Source: Tetragonia tetragonoides (lineage: Eukaryota; Streptophyta; Magnoliopsida; Caryophyllales; Aizoaceae). From it: a DNA stretch of 64,000 nucleotides. The notes under the pieces were generated by a model, which saw nothing but the letters and a program-made list of their open reading frames with translations, searched no databases and was not told the origin of the DNA. Position numbers and translations under genes: made by a program. The stretch is from assembly GCA_038025085.1 (NCBI GenBank), contig CM076153.1:4991501-5055500 (forward strand), in the 5' to 3' direction. Positions 13,472-23,450 of the stretch are shown here, in pieces. Every line of letters starts with the position of its first letter. Position 1 is the stretch's first letter.

Positions 13472-14006
13472 TAGGGATGGCAATGGATCGGATTCAGATC
13501 GAATTATGCTAAATCCGAATCCGCTCCGAATACTAACGGATTCTAAAATCACCTCCGAATCCGAATAACCTCCGATTAGGGAGGATCCGAATCCGAAACT
13601 ATTCGGAGTCGGTAACCTCAGAATCCGGTCCAGATCCGATCAGTTTACTCGATTTACTTCCAAATCTTTTTATTTAAATGTGAACATATATAAGATAATA
13701 CTAAATAGCTAATTTAACAAAAATAAATATGGTATATATATTAAGGATTTAAGATACAAACAAAGGTGAACATATATGCTTAATTCAAATATATTAAGGA
13801 TGTAGTGCTCTTTTTCTCAAGTAAAAATAATCTGATATTTGGATCGGATCCGGAGGTGGATCGGATTTTCGGATTTTACACAACATCCGAATCCGATTCG
13901 GAGTTTGCTAATCAGATTCGGACTCGGATTTTTTTGATTCGGTGCGGAGTTTTTTTGCCTAAACGGATCGGATTCGGGTCGGGTTCGGACTTGATTGCCA
14001 TCCCTA
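13472..14006. mobile_element. hAT-like MITE, 535 bp, CGGATT-type subterminal repeats
   Basis: Perfect 13-bp terminal inverted repeats TAGGGATGGCAAT bound the element. A perfect 8-bp target duplication GTAGTAAT lies at 13,464-13,471 and 14,007-14,014. Both subterminal regions are degenerate tandem runs of GGATCGGATTC/CCGAATCCG, and the core is AT-rich. No transposase reading frame is present, so it must have moved with a transposase supplied elsewhere. Confidence 0.8.
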
Positions 14007-14014
14007 GTAGTAAT

Positions 14015-14514
14015 CTGTGCATCCTTTTGCTATTCTGGCTGCAATTTGGTACTCTGCTCTTCAGTCTTAGAATTCAAGGGCTGCCCCCAAAGACAGCTTT
14101 TTCAAGGGATGGTTGTGGCATGCCATCGTATATTCGTATACCAAAAATCTCTTGGTACCTTTCAATACAAAATCCCTCTGAGGAGCTTAAGAATTGTATC
14201 AACACCAATAATTTGTTTAATTTCTTAAAAAAAATGAAAATAGCATATTAACCTTGTAAACATATTCTGCCATTACATCACAAAATTATAATTTCCTCCT
14301 CGTCACTAATATGAAATACAGTATACAGTATTTAATTAATAAAGATAATTCATGAGACCATTACAGAAATTCAAAATCAAAATCAAACTCCAACATAACA
14401 CAACTTCTTCTGTTATTGGAAATACAGGAGGGTGAAAGCACAATCACAAAGGTATAGCGTATAGGGTATCATGAAAACGCAAGCCGTGTAACGAATGATG
14501 GTAAATCAAAAACC
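14015..14514. other. Spacer including the probable 3'UTR of the germin-like gene
   Basis: This 500-base stretch separates a MITE from the stop codon of the minus-strand germin-like gene. The half next to the gene is probably its 3'UTR. Several AATAAA/TTTATT-like motifs occur (for example around 14,335), which in minus orientation could serve polyadenylation. I see no other gene. Confidence 0.35.
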
Positions 14515-16236
14515 CTACATTTTGGGTGCAAGGCCAGCCCTGATGTTGTCAACTTGATGGCCATCAATGTTAAAAGCCATAGCCAATACATCATTAGGCA
14601 CCGCGGGAGTGGAAGTAAACAGTGAAGCAGCAACCTGTTGAGTTCCTTGCAATTGGCTGTTGAAGGCAGCTATAACAGCAGCTGGTTTCTTTGAAATGTT
14701 CTTCTGAAAATGAACCAAGCCTCTAGGAAAAACAAATACTTCACCTGCATTGATAACCTTAGAGATGAGCACATTCTTGGTGGTTATGAACCCTACATTT
14801 AGTTGGCCAGTGAGCACGAAGACGATCTCAGTGCCTCGTGGATGAGTGTGAGGCGGGTTCAGGCCACCTGGTGCGTAGTCAATACGAGCCAAGGAGACGC
14901 CCAACGTGTTAAGGCCTGGAATCTTCTCCACATTGGCGCCTGTGACCAACGATCCAAGGGTGTTGTTGGTCATTCCTGGTTTGGATAGCCCCGCGAAGAA
15001 GAAGTCTTCTGGGGTTATCATTGATGGGTCTTTGCAGGTGAATCCATTCACACGTATTGCTGTCAATCAAATTAACCAAATTGTTGTTAGCTTAGAGGAT
15101 CCTGAGTTAGTTTTAGGATCCTACACTGCCATAACAGTGGTTTGTGTGGAGGCAGTAACAACTACTGTAACAAGTTAAGTTTAGCAAACATGGTTCGCAA
15201 TTAGACCTGTCAATTTCCGACCCGACCCGACCCGACCCGACCCGTTTTTTCAGGGTCCTGACATTGTTTATCCGACTCAAAACCCGAATCCGATTAACTC
15301 GGTGTTTCTTGAGTCAAATTTGACCTGTTAGTGTGTCGATCCATTTGACCCGAAAAATAGAACAATTTGTAATTATAAAAAAAAGTTTGAATAAAATATC
15401 CTAAAAATCATATAAAACCTTTCTTTTTTTTTTTTTTTATTAACATTTTCTCTACCTCTTTGGTCTCTCAAAATAAGAAATTTTGCTCTTAACTACTCTA
15501 AAATGGACGAAAATATAAAGTAAAACTTATCTAATTATTAAACAAAATATTAAAGAATATCTTATACTTGTATAAACATACCAAAACGTGAAAAAATATA
15601 CGTACGCGTAGTTAATACAAGTTATAAATTAGAGTATATCTTTGAAAATATATCGTTTGAAAGCAGAAATTGATTATATAATTGACGAAAAAAATAAAAT
15701 TTATTGGGTCACTCGACCCGGTGGGTCGACCGAAACCCGACAACACTGGGTCAGGGTCGAGCATTTCTCAACCCGAAATCGAAATGACCTGACCCGCTAG
15801 AGATCCTAACCCGACATGACCCGAACCCGACCCAATTGACAGGTCTATTCGCAACTAATACTTTCACCTCGCACAAAACAAGTAGAGCCCACTTACATTC
15901 ACCCCTCAAAAATGTAGTACTCTGTAATTGTGAGAGGTGAGACTTGAGTTATGATTTGAAAGTCGGAACCATCTAATAATTTCTCGTCATGAACATGCAG
16001 ACCGACTTTATTCATTATACTTTTATATTCTATATGCAGAATTATTTTTAACATATATTTATGCAACGGATTATAATTCATAACTATATATAGAAATTTC
16101 AATCTCTTGGGGATAAAAAAATATTACCAGAGTTGGGATCAGCAACACAAACATCTTGGAGCATATCAGGATCATTGGCAAAGACACCAATGGTGGTTGC
16201 CAATAACAACACCAAGACTGCCCTAGCAGCTACCAT
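14515..16236 (-). CDS. Germin-like protein (2 exons, 217 aa)
   Basis: Germin-like proteins are secreted cupins, usually Mn-binding hexamers of the cell wall with superoxide dismutase or related activity and roles in defence and wall remodelling. Exon 1 is 16236-16128 and exon 2 is 15059-14515 (minus strand); joined they give 654 nt. Residues 1-20 (MVAARAVLVLLLATTIGVFA) are a clean signal peptide. Cys30 and Cys45 are the conserved N-terminal disulfide pair. Germin box 1 is seen as PPHTHPRGTE, supplying two metal His and the Glu, and box 2 as GEVFVFPRGLVHFQ, supplying the third His. The length is typical of the family. The 1.07-kb intron is mostly a MITE insertion. I cannot assign a subfamily or an enzyme activity from sequence alone. 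Confidence 0.93.
15202..15847. mobile_element. hAT-like MITE inside the germin-like intron, CCCGA repeats
   Basis: Perfect 14-bp inverted ends TAGACCTGTCAATT are flanked by an 8-bp duplication with one mismatch (TTCGCAAT at 15,194-15,201, TTCGCAAC at 15,848-15,855). Subterminal regions are tandem CCCGA/ACCCGACC runs, and the 300-base centre is very AT-rich. It makes up about 60% of the intron. The single mismatch suggests a moderately old insertion. Confidence 0.8.
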
Positions 16237-16351
16237 TTCTGATTGAAATCAACAAATCAGGATAAATATTGCAAATAGAAATGAGAGACTTTCACTTAAT
16301 ATTAAGGTGACCTTTAATTCTTTGTGTAAGGGTTAGTGAAGATAGACATAC

Positions 16352-16359
16352 ATATATAG
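16352..16359 (-). promoter_or_regulatory. Probable TATA box of the germin-like gene
   Basis: On the minus strand the sequence reads CCTATATATG, a plausible plant TATA box about 115 bases upstream of the germin-like ATG. It is the best candidate in the upstream 300 bases. There is no direct evidence of a transcription start. Confidence 0.45.
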
Positions 16360-17089
16360 GCCAGACAATGCCTTACTGCCTTGAACGTTTCAAAACAAAT
16401 TGACAGAAAAGATTATAGAAATTTTCAACTTGACAAGAGAATGATACATCCGCCAACCCACAATCTTGTTGTATCTATCTTTCTCCTCTATTTTCACAAC
16501 TTCTCTCCTCTATTTTTAAAATAAGCAATTAAATGAGAAGAAAGATAAATACAATATCCAAATGCATTGGTTACCCACTGGGTGGATAAAACATTTTTCT
16601 AAAATAAGATCAATTAGCAACTTGCCTTGAAGTCGATCTCACCTGTTCTCATCCCTTCAAAGTGCGTGGAAATTGATTGATTTTCGTTCTTTGTTGGGAT
16701 GAAGATTTCAACACTAGTACATACTAGTGGAGTATTAAACATTTTTAAAGGGGTAATCTGTATAAAGTCAATTTTTATTGAAATGCAAATTGTACGCTTG
16801 CTTGCACGTCAAATCAAATAACATTTCAGACTAAACCCACTACCAATTTATCAAATGGTGATGTACTGATGTATTTGCGTTGAGAATGGAAAATAAAATT
16901 CTGATTTTTAAAGGCCTATAATAGATTATAAACGAGTTCACTAGGGGTGTATTCTTTTTACATGAACTTACTTGAACTAAATTAAACTTATAATAATATG
17001 TGTGGAAAAAAAACATGTGGCAGAAGTCAACAAAATGAATATGATTAAAATGAACTGAAAACGAACTTGAGAAGGTAAAATGTATAAAT
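16360..17089. other. Intergenic, upstream of the germin-like gene
   Basis: AT-rich spacer with no supportable gene. From about 16,945 a GGGGTGTATTCTTTTTAC stretch leads into TGAACT/TTGAAC short repeats, which may be the remains of another small transposon; no paired terminus or target duplication was found. Confidence 0.35.
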
Positions 17090-17435
17090 GGGGTGCAAAC
17101 GAGCCGAGTCGAGCAGAGTATTTCTGTGTTCGTGCTCGGCTCGTTTATTAAACGAGCATTATATTGGTGCTCGTGCTCGACTCGTTTCTTATCGAGCGAG
17201 TTTTAAACTAGTTTTGACCGAGCCGTTCACGAGCTGCTCGCGAGCACACCAATTGTAAATGCAATATCACCCATGAAAATACTAAACGAGCCGAGTTGAG
17301 GAGTGCTCGTGCTCGGCTCGTTTAACAAACGAGCCTTGAATTGGTGCTCGTGCTTGGCTCGTTTATTATTGAACGAGCTTTGACCGAGTATATTCACGAG
17401 TTGCTCGTGAGTGCATCAGCTCGTTTGCAGCCCTA
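17090..17435. mobile_element. hAT-like MITE, GAGC/GCTCG repeats
   Basis: The left end GGGGTGCAAACGAGC and the right end GCTCGTTTGCAGCCCTA are imperfect inverted copies. The inside is degenerate GAGCCGAG and GTGCTCG repeats arranged as two related halves. Flanking 8-mers (GTATAAAT, GTATATGC) match at only 5 of 8 positions, so the target duplication is weak and the borders may be off by a base or two. Confidence 0.55.
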
Positions 17436-17753
17436 GTATATGCATGATTTTAGCTTAGATGCAAATAATACACTAATACACCATTTCCACCCTTTACCCT
17501 TTAATCAAACATAAAACCAGACTTGCAATTCTTAGATGCAAATCATGCAATCCAATTCTTCCCCTTAAAAAAATAAAATAAAAAACAATTGCATTAAAGT
17601 GGACAGATAACTGAGCCCAAACTTTCCCTCTTACTAACGCTCCAACGGCTCCCCTAATTTCAAATTCGAATTCGCCCTCCCCATCCTATAACGTAAACCC
17701 CCATTCTTACCCATTTCCCCTTCTCTCTCTTTTTCTCTCTATTTCTCTCAACA

Positions 17754-20700
17754 ATGGCGACACCAAGCAGCACATACATCAACACACCCACAAAAACCCC
17801 ATCAAAATCATCTTCTCACTCCTCCAAAAGACAACACCACCAAATTATCCAAAACCCTAACCCTAACCCTAACCCTAATTCTTCTTTTTCAACCAATGAA
17901 TTCAAGTCAAGATTTGAAGCCTACAACCGTTTACAAGCAGCAGCCGTTGCTTTCGGCGAAAAACTTCCGATACCAGAGATCGTCGCTATTGGTGGACAGT
18001 CTGATGGCAAGAGCTCTCTCCTTGAAGCCTTGTTAGGGTTTCGGTTCAATGTCCGCGAAGTCGAAATGGGGACTAGGAGACCATTGATTTTGCAGATGGT
18101 CCATGATCCAAATGCGTTGGAGCCTCGTTGTCGGTTTCAGGTTAGGGTTTCGTTTTGTGAATTCAAGATTTTGTAAAGGTCTTGATTTTACTTTGTTTTA
18201 TGATTTGTAGTGTTCTAATTATTGATGTTATGGGTCAATTCTTAGGGTATGAATTTGTGACCTGCCTTTTTTATGTCTTGAAAATATTGACACTTTTGTG
18301 GGTTTGGGTTGAAATTTTAAGGAGATGCAAGCATTTCTGAAAATAGGAGAAAGTCACTATGGTGTATGGGAAATTGATCGGCATATATATAAAAAAGTAA
18401 TTTCTTTTTTCGCATTAAAAAAAAAATTGAAATTTTCTTTTGGGCCACCTAGAAATCTAGAATGGAAATAAGTGACTTATTTTTAGAAGAATGGGAGTAT
18501 ATGTAATGTTGGATATGATCGATTATGAATATGTGTTGCTGAAAATATGAAATTAGAGGGGACATTGCATTTGGAGGTTTGCACAGAAGAGGGATCTGTT
18601 TGATATTATGATGTTACATTATGCTGTGATTGTAATTTATGGAACAAGATGATAATTATAATGAAATCTTAGGTCAACATCTCAATGATTTTAGTTTCAG
18701 GGGTACCTACACATAGTCATACTTTGCTTTATGCCTTTGAGGTCTGTGTGCTTGTGTTTCATGGTGTCAGCCTGTCAGTGCGTGAATATTGTATTGAATT
18801 TTAGTAAACTAATGGCTGTCACTAACAGGAAGAGGATTCTGAAGAATATGGGAATCCTGTAGTCCTGGCTTCTGCTATAGCTGATACAATTAAATCGCGT
18901 ACAGAGGCGCTTCTAAAGAAGTCTAAGACAGCAGTTTCTCCTAAGCCAATTGTCATGAGAGCTGAATATGCATACTGTCCAAATCTCACCATCATTGACA
19001 CCCCAGGCTTTGTTCTAAAGGTAACTCTTTAGAGGATCACATTGTTTGGAAATAAAATCTTACTGCTTCTTTTGATTGAGCTGACACTGAAAATTTGGTG
19101 TCCAGGCAAAGAAGGGAGAGCCAGAGAGCACACCTGATGAAATTATATCGATGGTGAAATCATTAGCAAGCCCTCCTCATCGCATTCTCTTGTTCCTCCA
19201 ACAAAGTAGTGTTGAATGGTGCTCATCACTGTGGCTAGATGCTATTCGTGATATCGATCCTACTTTCAGACGCACTATAATTGTTGTGTCAAAATTTGAT
19301 AACAGACTTAAGGTACGACCCCAAAGACTTCTGTGTGTACAAGGGATCAACGGTGATGATTGTATTTCATTCTTAAATGGGATGAAAGATCTATGTTTTC
19401 GCATAACACTGGTGTGCTAGAAATCACTCTAGTTCCATAGTGTTAATACTAATGAAATCAACGGTCTTGTCTTGACGAAGGATCATAATGCGTAATAAAG
19501 AATGATAAATAACTTTCTTTAGTTAACTTTGCTTGTGATGTTGGAATAGATTGACTAAGAGATCTTATGTTTTCAGGAGTTTAGCGACCGCTGGGAGGTT
19601 GATCGATATTTAAGTGCGAGTGGTTACCTAGGAGAGAATGTTCACCCATATTTTGTGGCCCTTCCCAAGGACAGAAATACTGTAACAAATGATGAATTTC
19701 GCCGGCAAATATCTCATGTTGACTCAGAAGTTCTACGCCATCTGCGCGAAGGTGTTCAGGGAGGTTTTGATGAAGAAAAGTTTGCCCCCTTTATTGGTTT
19801 TAGCTCTCTTAGAGAGTTCCTGGAGTCTGAACTTCAGAAAAGATACAAAGAAGCTGCACCAGCAACTCTGGCATTGCTTGAGCTGCGTTGCAGTGAAGTC
19901 ACATCTGAGTTGGCTGTAATGGATTCCAAGATACAGGCAACTTCTGATGTTGCTCATCTTCGGAAATCAGCAATGTTACACACAGCCTCTATTAGTAATC
20001 ATGTGGTGCGTATCTAAACTAGCACTTCATTTGCTTATTCAGTTTATTAATGTTTATAAACCTTTCGTGGTGAAACCCGGTTAGCAGATCCTCCTTTGCG
20101 TCTAATTTATACGGTAGTATATTGTACTGTTTCAAGTTTCCCTTCCAGTAATTTCTACATGAAGTTACTGTTCTCTGATATTTTCAAATCAAACCATGGG
20201 TGCTTTTAACATTCTTGCTTGTAATTAACTTGGGCAAACTTTTATTAATTCTTGAAGGGAGCATTGATTGATGGAGCAGCTGATCCCTCGCCAGAGAAAT
20301 TTGGAAAAACAAGTGAGGAAGAACGTCTGCAGAGTGGTATTGGGGGCTGGCCTGGTGTTACTGCAGAAATTAAACCACCAAATGCTACCCTTCGGCTTTA
20401 TGGAGGAGCTGCTTTTGAAAGAGTCATGCATGAATTTCGCTGTGCTGCATATTCCATTGATTGTCCCCAAGTGTCAAGAGAAAAGGTAATTTTACAGTAC
20501 TTTTAACTGGCTCGTGAGTGATGGGAGTTGTGGTATCTGATATTTGGAGATTATGTTTATCTAACAGGTGGCAAATATTTTGCTTGCCCATGCTGGCCGC
20601 GGTGGGGGTAGAGGAATATCAGAGGCAGCTGCTGAGATTGCACGTACTGCTGCCAGATCGTGGCTTGCACCTCTACTTGAAACTGCTTGTGATCGACTTG

Positions 20701-22567
20701 CATTTGTTTTAGCAAATCTTTTTGATCTTGCAAATGAACGAAATCGTTGCCAAAATTCGGATTGTAAGAGACTAACTATGACGTCTGTCTGATTATGTTT
20801 TGCTTGTGTTTTAGTTTTCCTTGATATCTTTCTTTAAAGGTTATTTCAAATATTTTGAAAAATTAGTCTTCTGTTTTACAACTCTTGATCATGTTTATAT
20901 GTCCTATGTGGTCTCATCATTCTGCAAAAAAGAAAACTTAGATTTCATTGATTACGGCTGGATGTTAAGTTATCCTCTTGTTCTCTAGGCTAGACTCTCC
21001 CCTCTCTTTCATTGGCAGCTATTGAGGTCCTCAAATTGTTCAGCTTCAGAATTTTCTTTCCTTTTCTGGTTTGTAAATTCCTATGCATTTTATGTATAGT
21101 GCCTTTTCTTCTCAAGTTCTGTTCAGTTGGAATGTGGATTTCTTGTTCTGTTATTATTTAGGTTTTTTTTACATGATAAGAAACTAATCGAGAACATTTT
21201 CTCAACCATAGATGGGAAGAAAACTGGAGATATGGATGGCTACGTTGGTTTCCATGCTGCATTGAGGCATTCGTACAATTGTTTTATCAAGGATCTCGCT
21301 AAGCAGTGTAAACAACTCGTTAGACACCATCTTGATTCAGTGACAAGCCCGTATTCTCTTGCCTGCTATGAAAGTGATGTTCAAGTAGGGTTTGGTTCTA
21401 CCTACAGATTCAATCAAGTATCTCCTGCATCATTCTGCCCTGATCTATCGGATGGTGCACGGGCATTACGAGAAGAGGCAGTGACAGATCAAGAGAATAT
21501 TCCTCCTGAGAATAACGCTCGAGAGACCACACCAGGCAAGGGCCCAGAAGGCAAAGAAGCCCTTCGAGAAAGTCAGATGACTGTGCCTGAGACCCCATCT
21601 CCAGATCAGCCATGCGAGTTAGTTTATGGCTTGGTGAAAAAAGAGGCAGGACATTGCATAGAAGTTGGTGCGAGAAAACGGCATGCTAGAATTTTGGGCA
21701 ACAGACAACAACAACATTACCCCAGTGCCTCCAAAGAGGCTCCCGCCTAGGCAGGGTAAGGGGGGGTCGGTTGTACGCAGCCTTACCCCTGTGAGAGTCT
21801 CACAGAGAGGCTGTTTCCGTTTGACCCGAGATCCGAAGTGCGACGACCATCGGCAACTTCACAATAAATAAGAAGTGCTGACAGTTTTATGAGCCATTTT
21901 GCTTTAGTCCATATATTCCAAAGCCAAAAAGTAGTGAAGCTTTTGGCCCCAATGGAAATGGTGGACATCAATTTTGGGCAACAGAAACTCTGATAATTTA
22001 AGAGTTCACAATGGCATGGGACTTTTCTTTACAAGTGGGGATAATAATTCAAAATCAGGTTCTGCATACGCAGACATATGCTCATCAGCTGCTCAGCATT
22101 TTGCTAGGATACGCGAAGTTCTTGTTGAACGAAGTGTGACAACAACACTGAATTCTGGGTTTTTAACACCTTGGTAAGTTTCTTTTATTTATTTATTTAT
22201 TATTATTATTATCATTTTTAGAGTTCATATGGGCGTTAGTGAACATTCTTGTTGATACACATTATGATATACATCTGGTTATGTCTATATAACAGCAAGC
22301 TTGCTCTTCATATGAACATTTAGTGAACAGCCTGATAAAGTACACTGCTGAGTATGTTTGTTGAATCATTAATTGTGCAGTCGAGAAAAGCTTATGGTAT
22401 CACTTGGGATGGATATGTTTGCTGTTAATGATGAAAAATTCATGGACATGTTTGTCGCACCTGGAGCAATTGATATCCTTCATAGTGAGAAGCAATCACT
22501 CCAAAAGCGCCAAAAGATTCTACAATCTTGCTTGAATGAGTTTAAGAGCGTTGCCAGGACACTCTGA
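17754..22567 (+). CDS. ARC5: Chloroplast-division dynamin DRP5B/ARC5, exon 7 interrupted by a SINE
   Basis: ARC5/DRP5B is the dynamin-family GTPase that forms the cytosolic ring pinching dividing chloroplasts and peroxisomes. Exons I infer are 17754-18140, 18829-19020, 19106-19312, 19577-20005, 20258-20485, 20568-20763, 21212-22173 and 22381-22567. The P-loop GGQSDGKSS is at residues 80-88 and DTPG at 186-189; VSKFDNRLK is the G4-like motif. The last exon carries the conserved CREKLMVSLG..KRQKILQSCL tail. Exon 7 holds a 264-bp SINE plus a 16-bp target duplication after codon 711. Removing those 280 bases gives exactly 2,508 nt (835 aa); as written, translation reads 14 SINE-encoded residues and stops at 21,748-21,750 (725 aa), losing the last 124 residues. 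No GT-AG pair restores the frame. So it is either a null or hypomorphic allele, or spliced in a non-canonical way. Confidence 0.93.
17851..17878 (+). repeat. Telomere-like CCCTAA repeat inside ARC5 exon 1
   Basis: Four consecutive CCCTAA units encode the N-P-N-P-N-P stretch (about residues 34-42) of the ARC5 N-terminal extension. Short CCCTAA runs (telo-boxes) are common near starts of plant housekeeping genes. Here they are translated, and they replace part of the poorly conserved leader of the protein. Confidence 0.6.
21706..21969 (-). mobile_element. Au/AmaSINE-like SINE inserted in ARC5 exon 7
   Basis: A 264-bp insert is flanked by a perfect 16-bp duplication AATTTTGGGCAACAGA at 21,690-21,705 and 21,970-21,985, the hallmark of LINE-mediated target-primed insertion. 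Its left end CAACAACAACATTACCCC is the reverse complement of a TTG-repeat SINE tail, so the element is antisense to ARC5. The body carries GTACGCAGCCTTACCCC and GAGAGGCTGTTTCCG, blocks familiar from Au-like SINEs of dicots, Amaranthaceae members included. The perfect duplication argues for a recent insertion. Confidence 0.85.
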
Positions 22568-23108
22568 TACAGCTATATCATCGATAACTTGGTAATATCC
22601 TGGCCTTCCTCTTGAAGTAGCCCGGATTTTCAATGAGTCAGGCGGAAACTGTCCCGACTTCAATGATGGGTGCTCTACTTCAGTTTCATGATGCTCTTGT
22701 TGATCAATTCGAAATGGTCGACTGTGTAACGGGATGTAGTGGTTACCTTGCTTGATAATGTCACTGCTCCATATGTAAGCTCTTCATTTTCTTTTCTTAT
22801 CCTCCCCCACCTGTTGTGTTGTATATAAGTACACTAGGTGGATGCCCGTAAGTATGCCCGTGCGTTGCACGGAGTGCGATTATAATAATAAAACTAATAT
22901 AACGTGATTATTAATCACATCGAAAAACAAAGTGTAATTGTCACTTATGAAAAACTATTAGTAATATATTAATAAATGTTTATATAATCCAATTAATATC
23001 ATGAATGCCATATAATAGGATTACTATGATTTTATAGAGCATCTTATCTAATTTAAACTCTTATCATCAATTTCAATTAACTATTAATTAACTCATCCCA
23101 TATGTTAT
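22568..23108. other. ARC5 3' flank and spacer
   Basis: About 250 bases of probable ARC5 3'UTR are followed by AT-rich spacer. At 22,858-22,872 an inverted repeat CCGTGCGTTGCACGG lies in a context (ACTAGGTGGATGCCCGT) often seen at ends of small plant transposons; I could not pair it with a second terminus. No gene is supported. Confidence 0.35.
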
Positions 23109-23442
23109 GAGTCGAGCCGACTCGGTGAGCCCTCGGGCTCAGCTCGGTCGGCTCGATTTAGTTAAGTTTTCTCTCTATTCGATTGAAACCATTAGATTTT
23201 TTAGAGATTTCTTATTTTTTAAGGTTTTTTTTTCTTCATATGAGAACGTACAAGGGATCATTATAGTCAAATACAATTGCAATTACTTTAGATCAATTTT
23301 TTCTTATGTTTGTATTGATGAGTTTGAATTTGAGCCGAGCCGAGCCAAGCCGAGCCACGAGCCTAAATCGAGCCGAGCCCGTGCCAAGCCAAAACAAACC
23401 GAGCCGAGCCAGGCCGGGCTCGACTCGGCTCGTTTACACCCC
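23109..23442. mobile_element. hAT-like MITE, GAGCCGAGCC repeats
   Basis: The right end reads CGGCTCGTTTACACCCC and the left end is an eroded inverted counterpart rich in GAGCCGAC. The flanks are TATGTTAT (23,101-23,108) and TATGTTAC (23,443-23,450), a 7/8 match. The interior has GAGCCGAGCC repeats at both sides of an AT-rich core, like the element at 17,090 with which it may share a family. Confidence 0.6.
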
Positions 23443-23450
23443 TATGTTAC

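Noticed and set aside
21705..21984. The ARC5 insert as an ordinary intron
   Set aside because: The segment that must be removed begins with AC and cannot be moved to a GT start without breaking the frame; the 16-bp duplication and SINE body explain it better.
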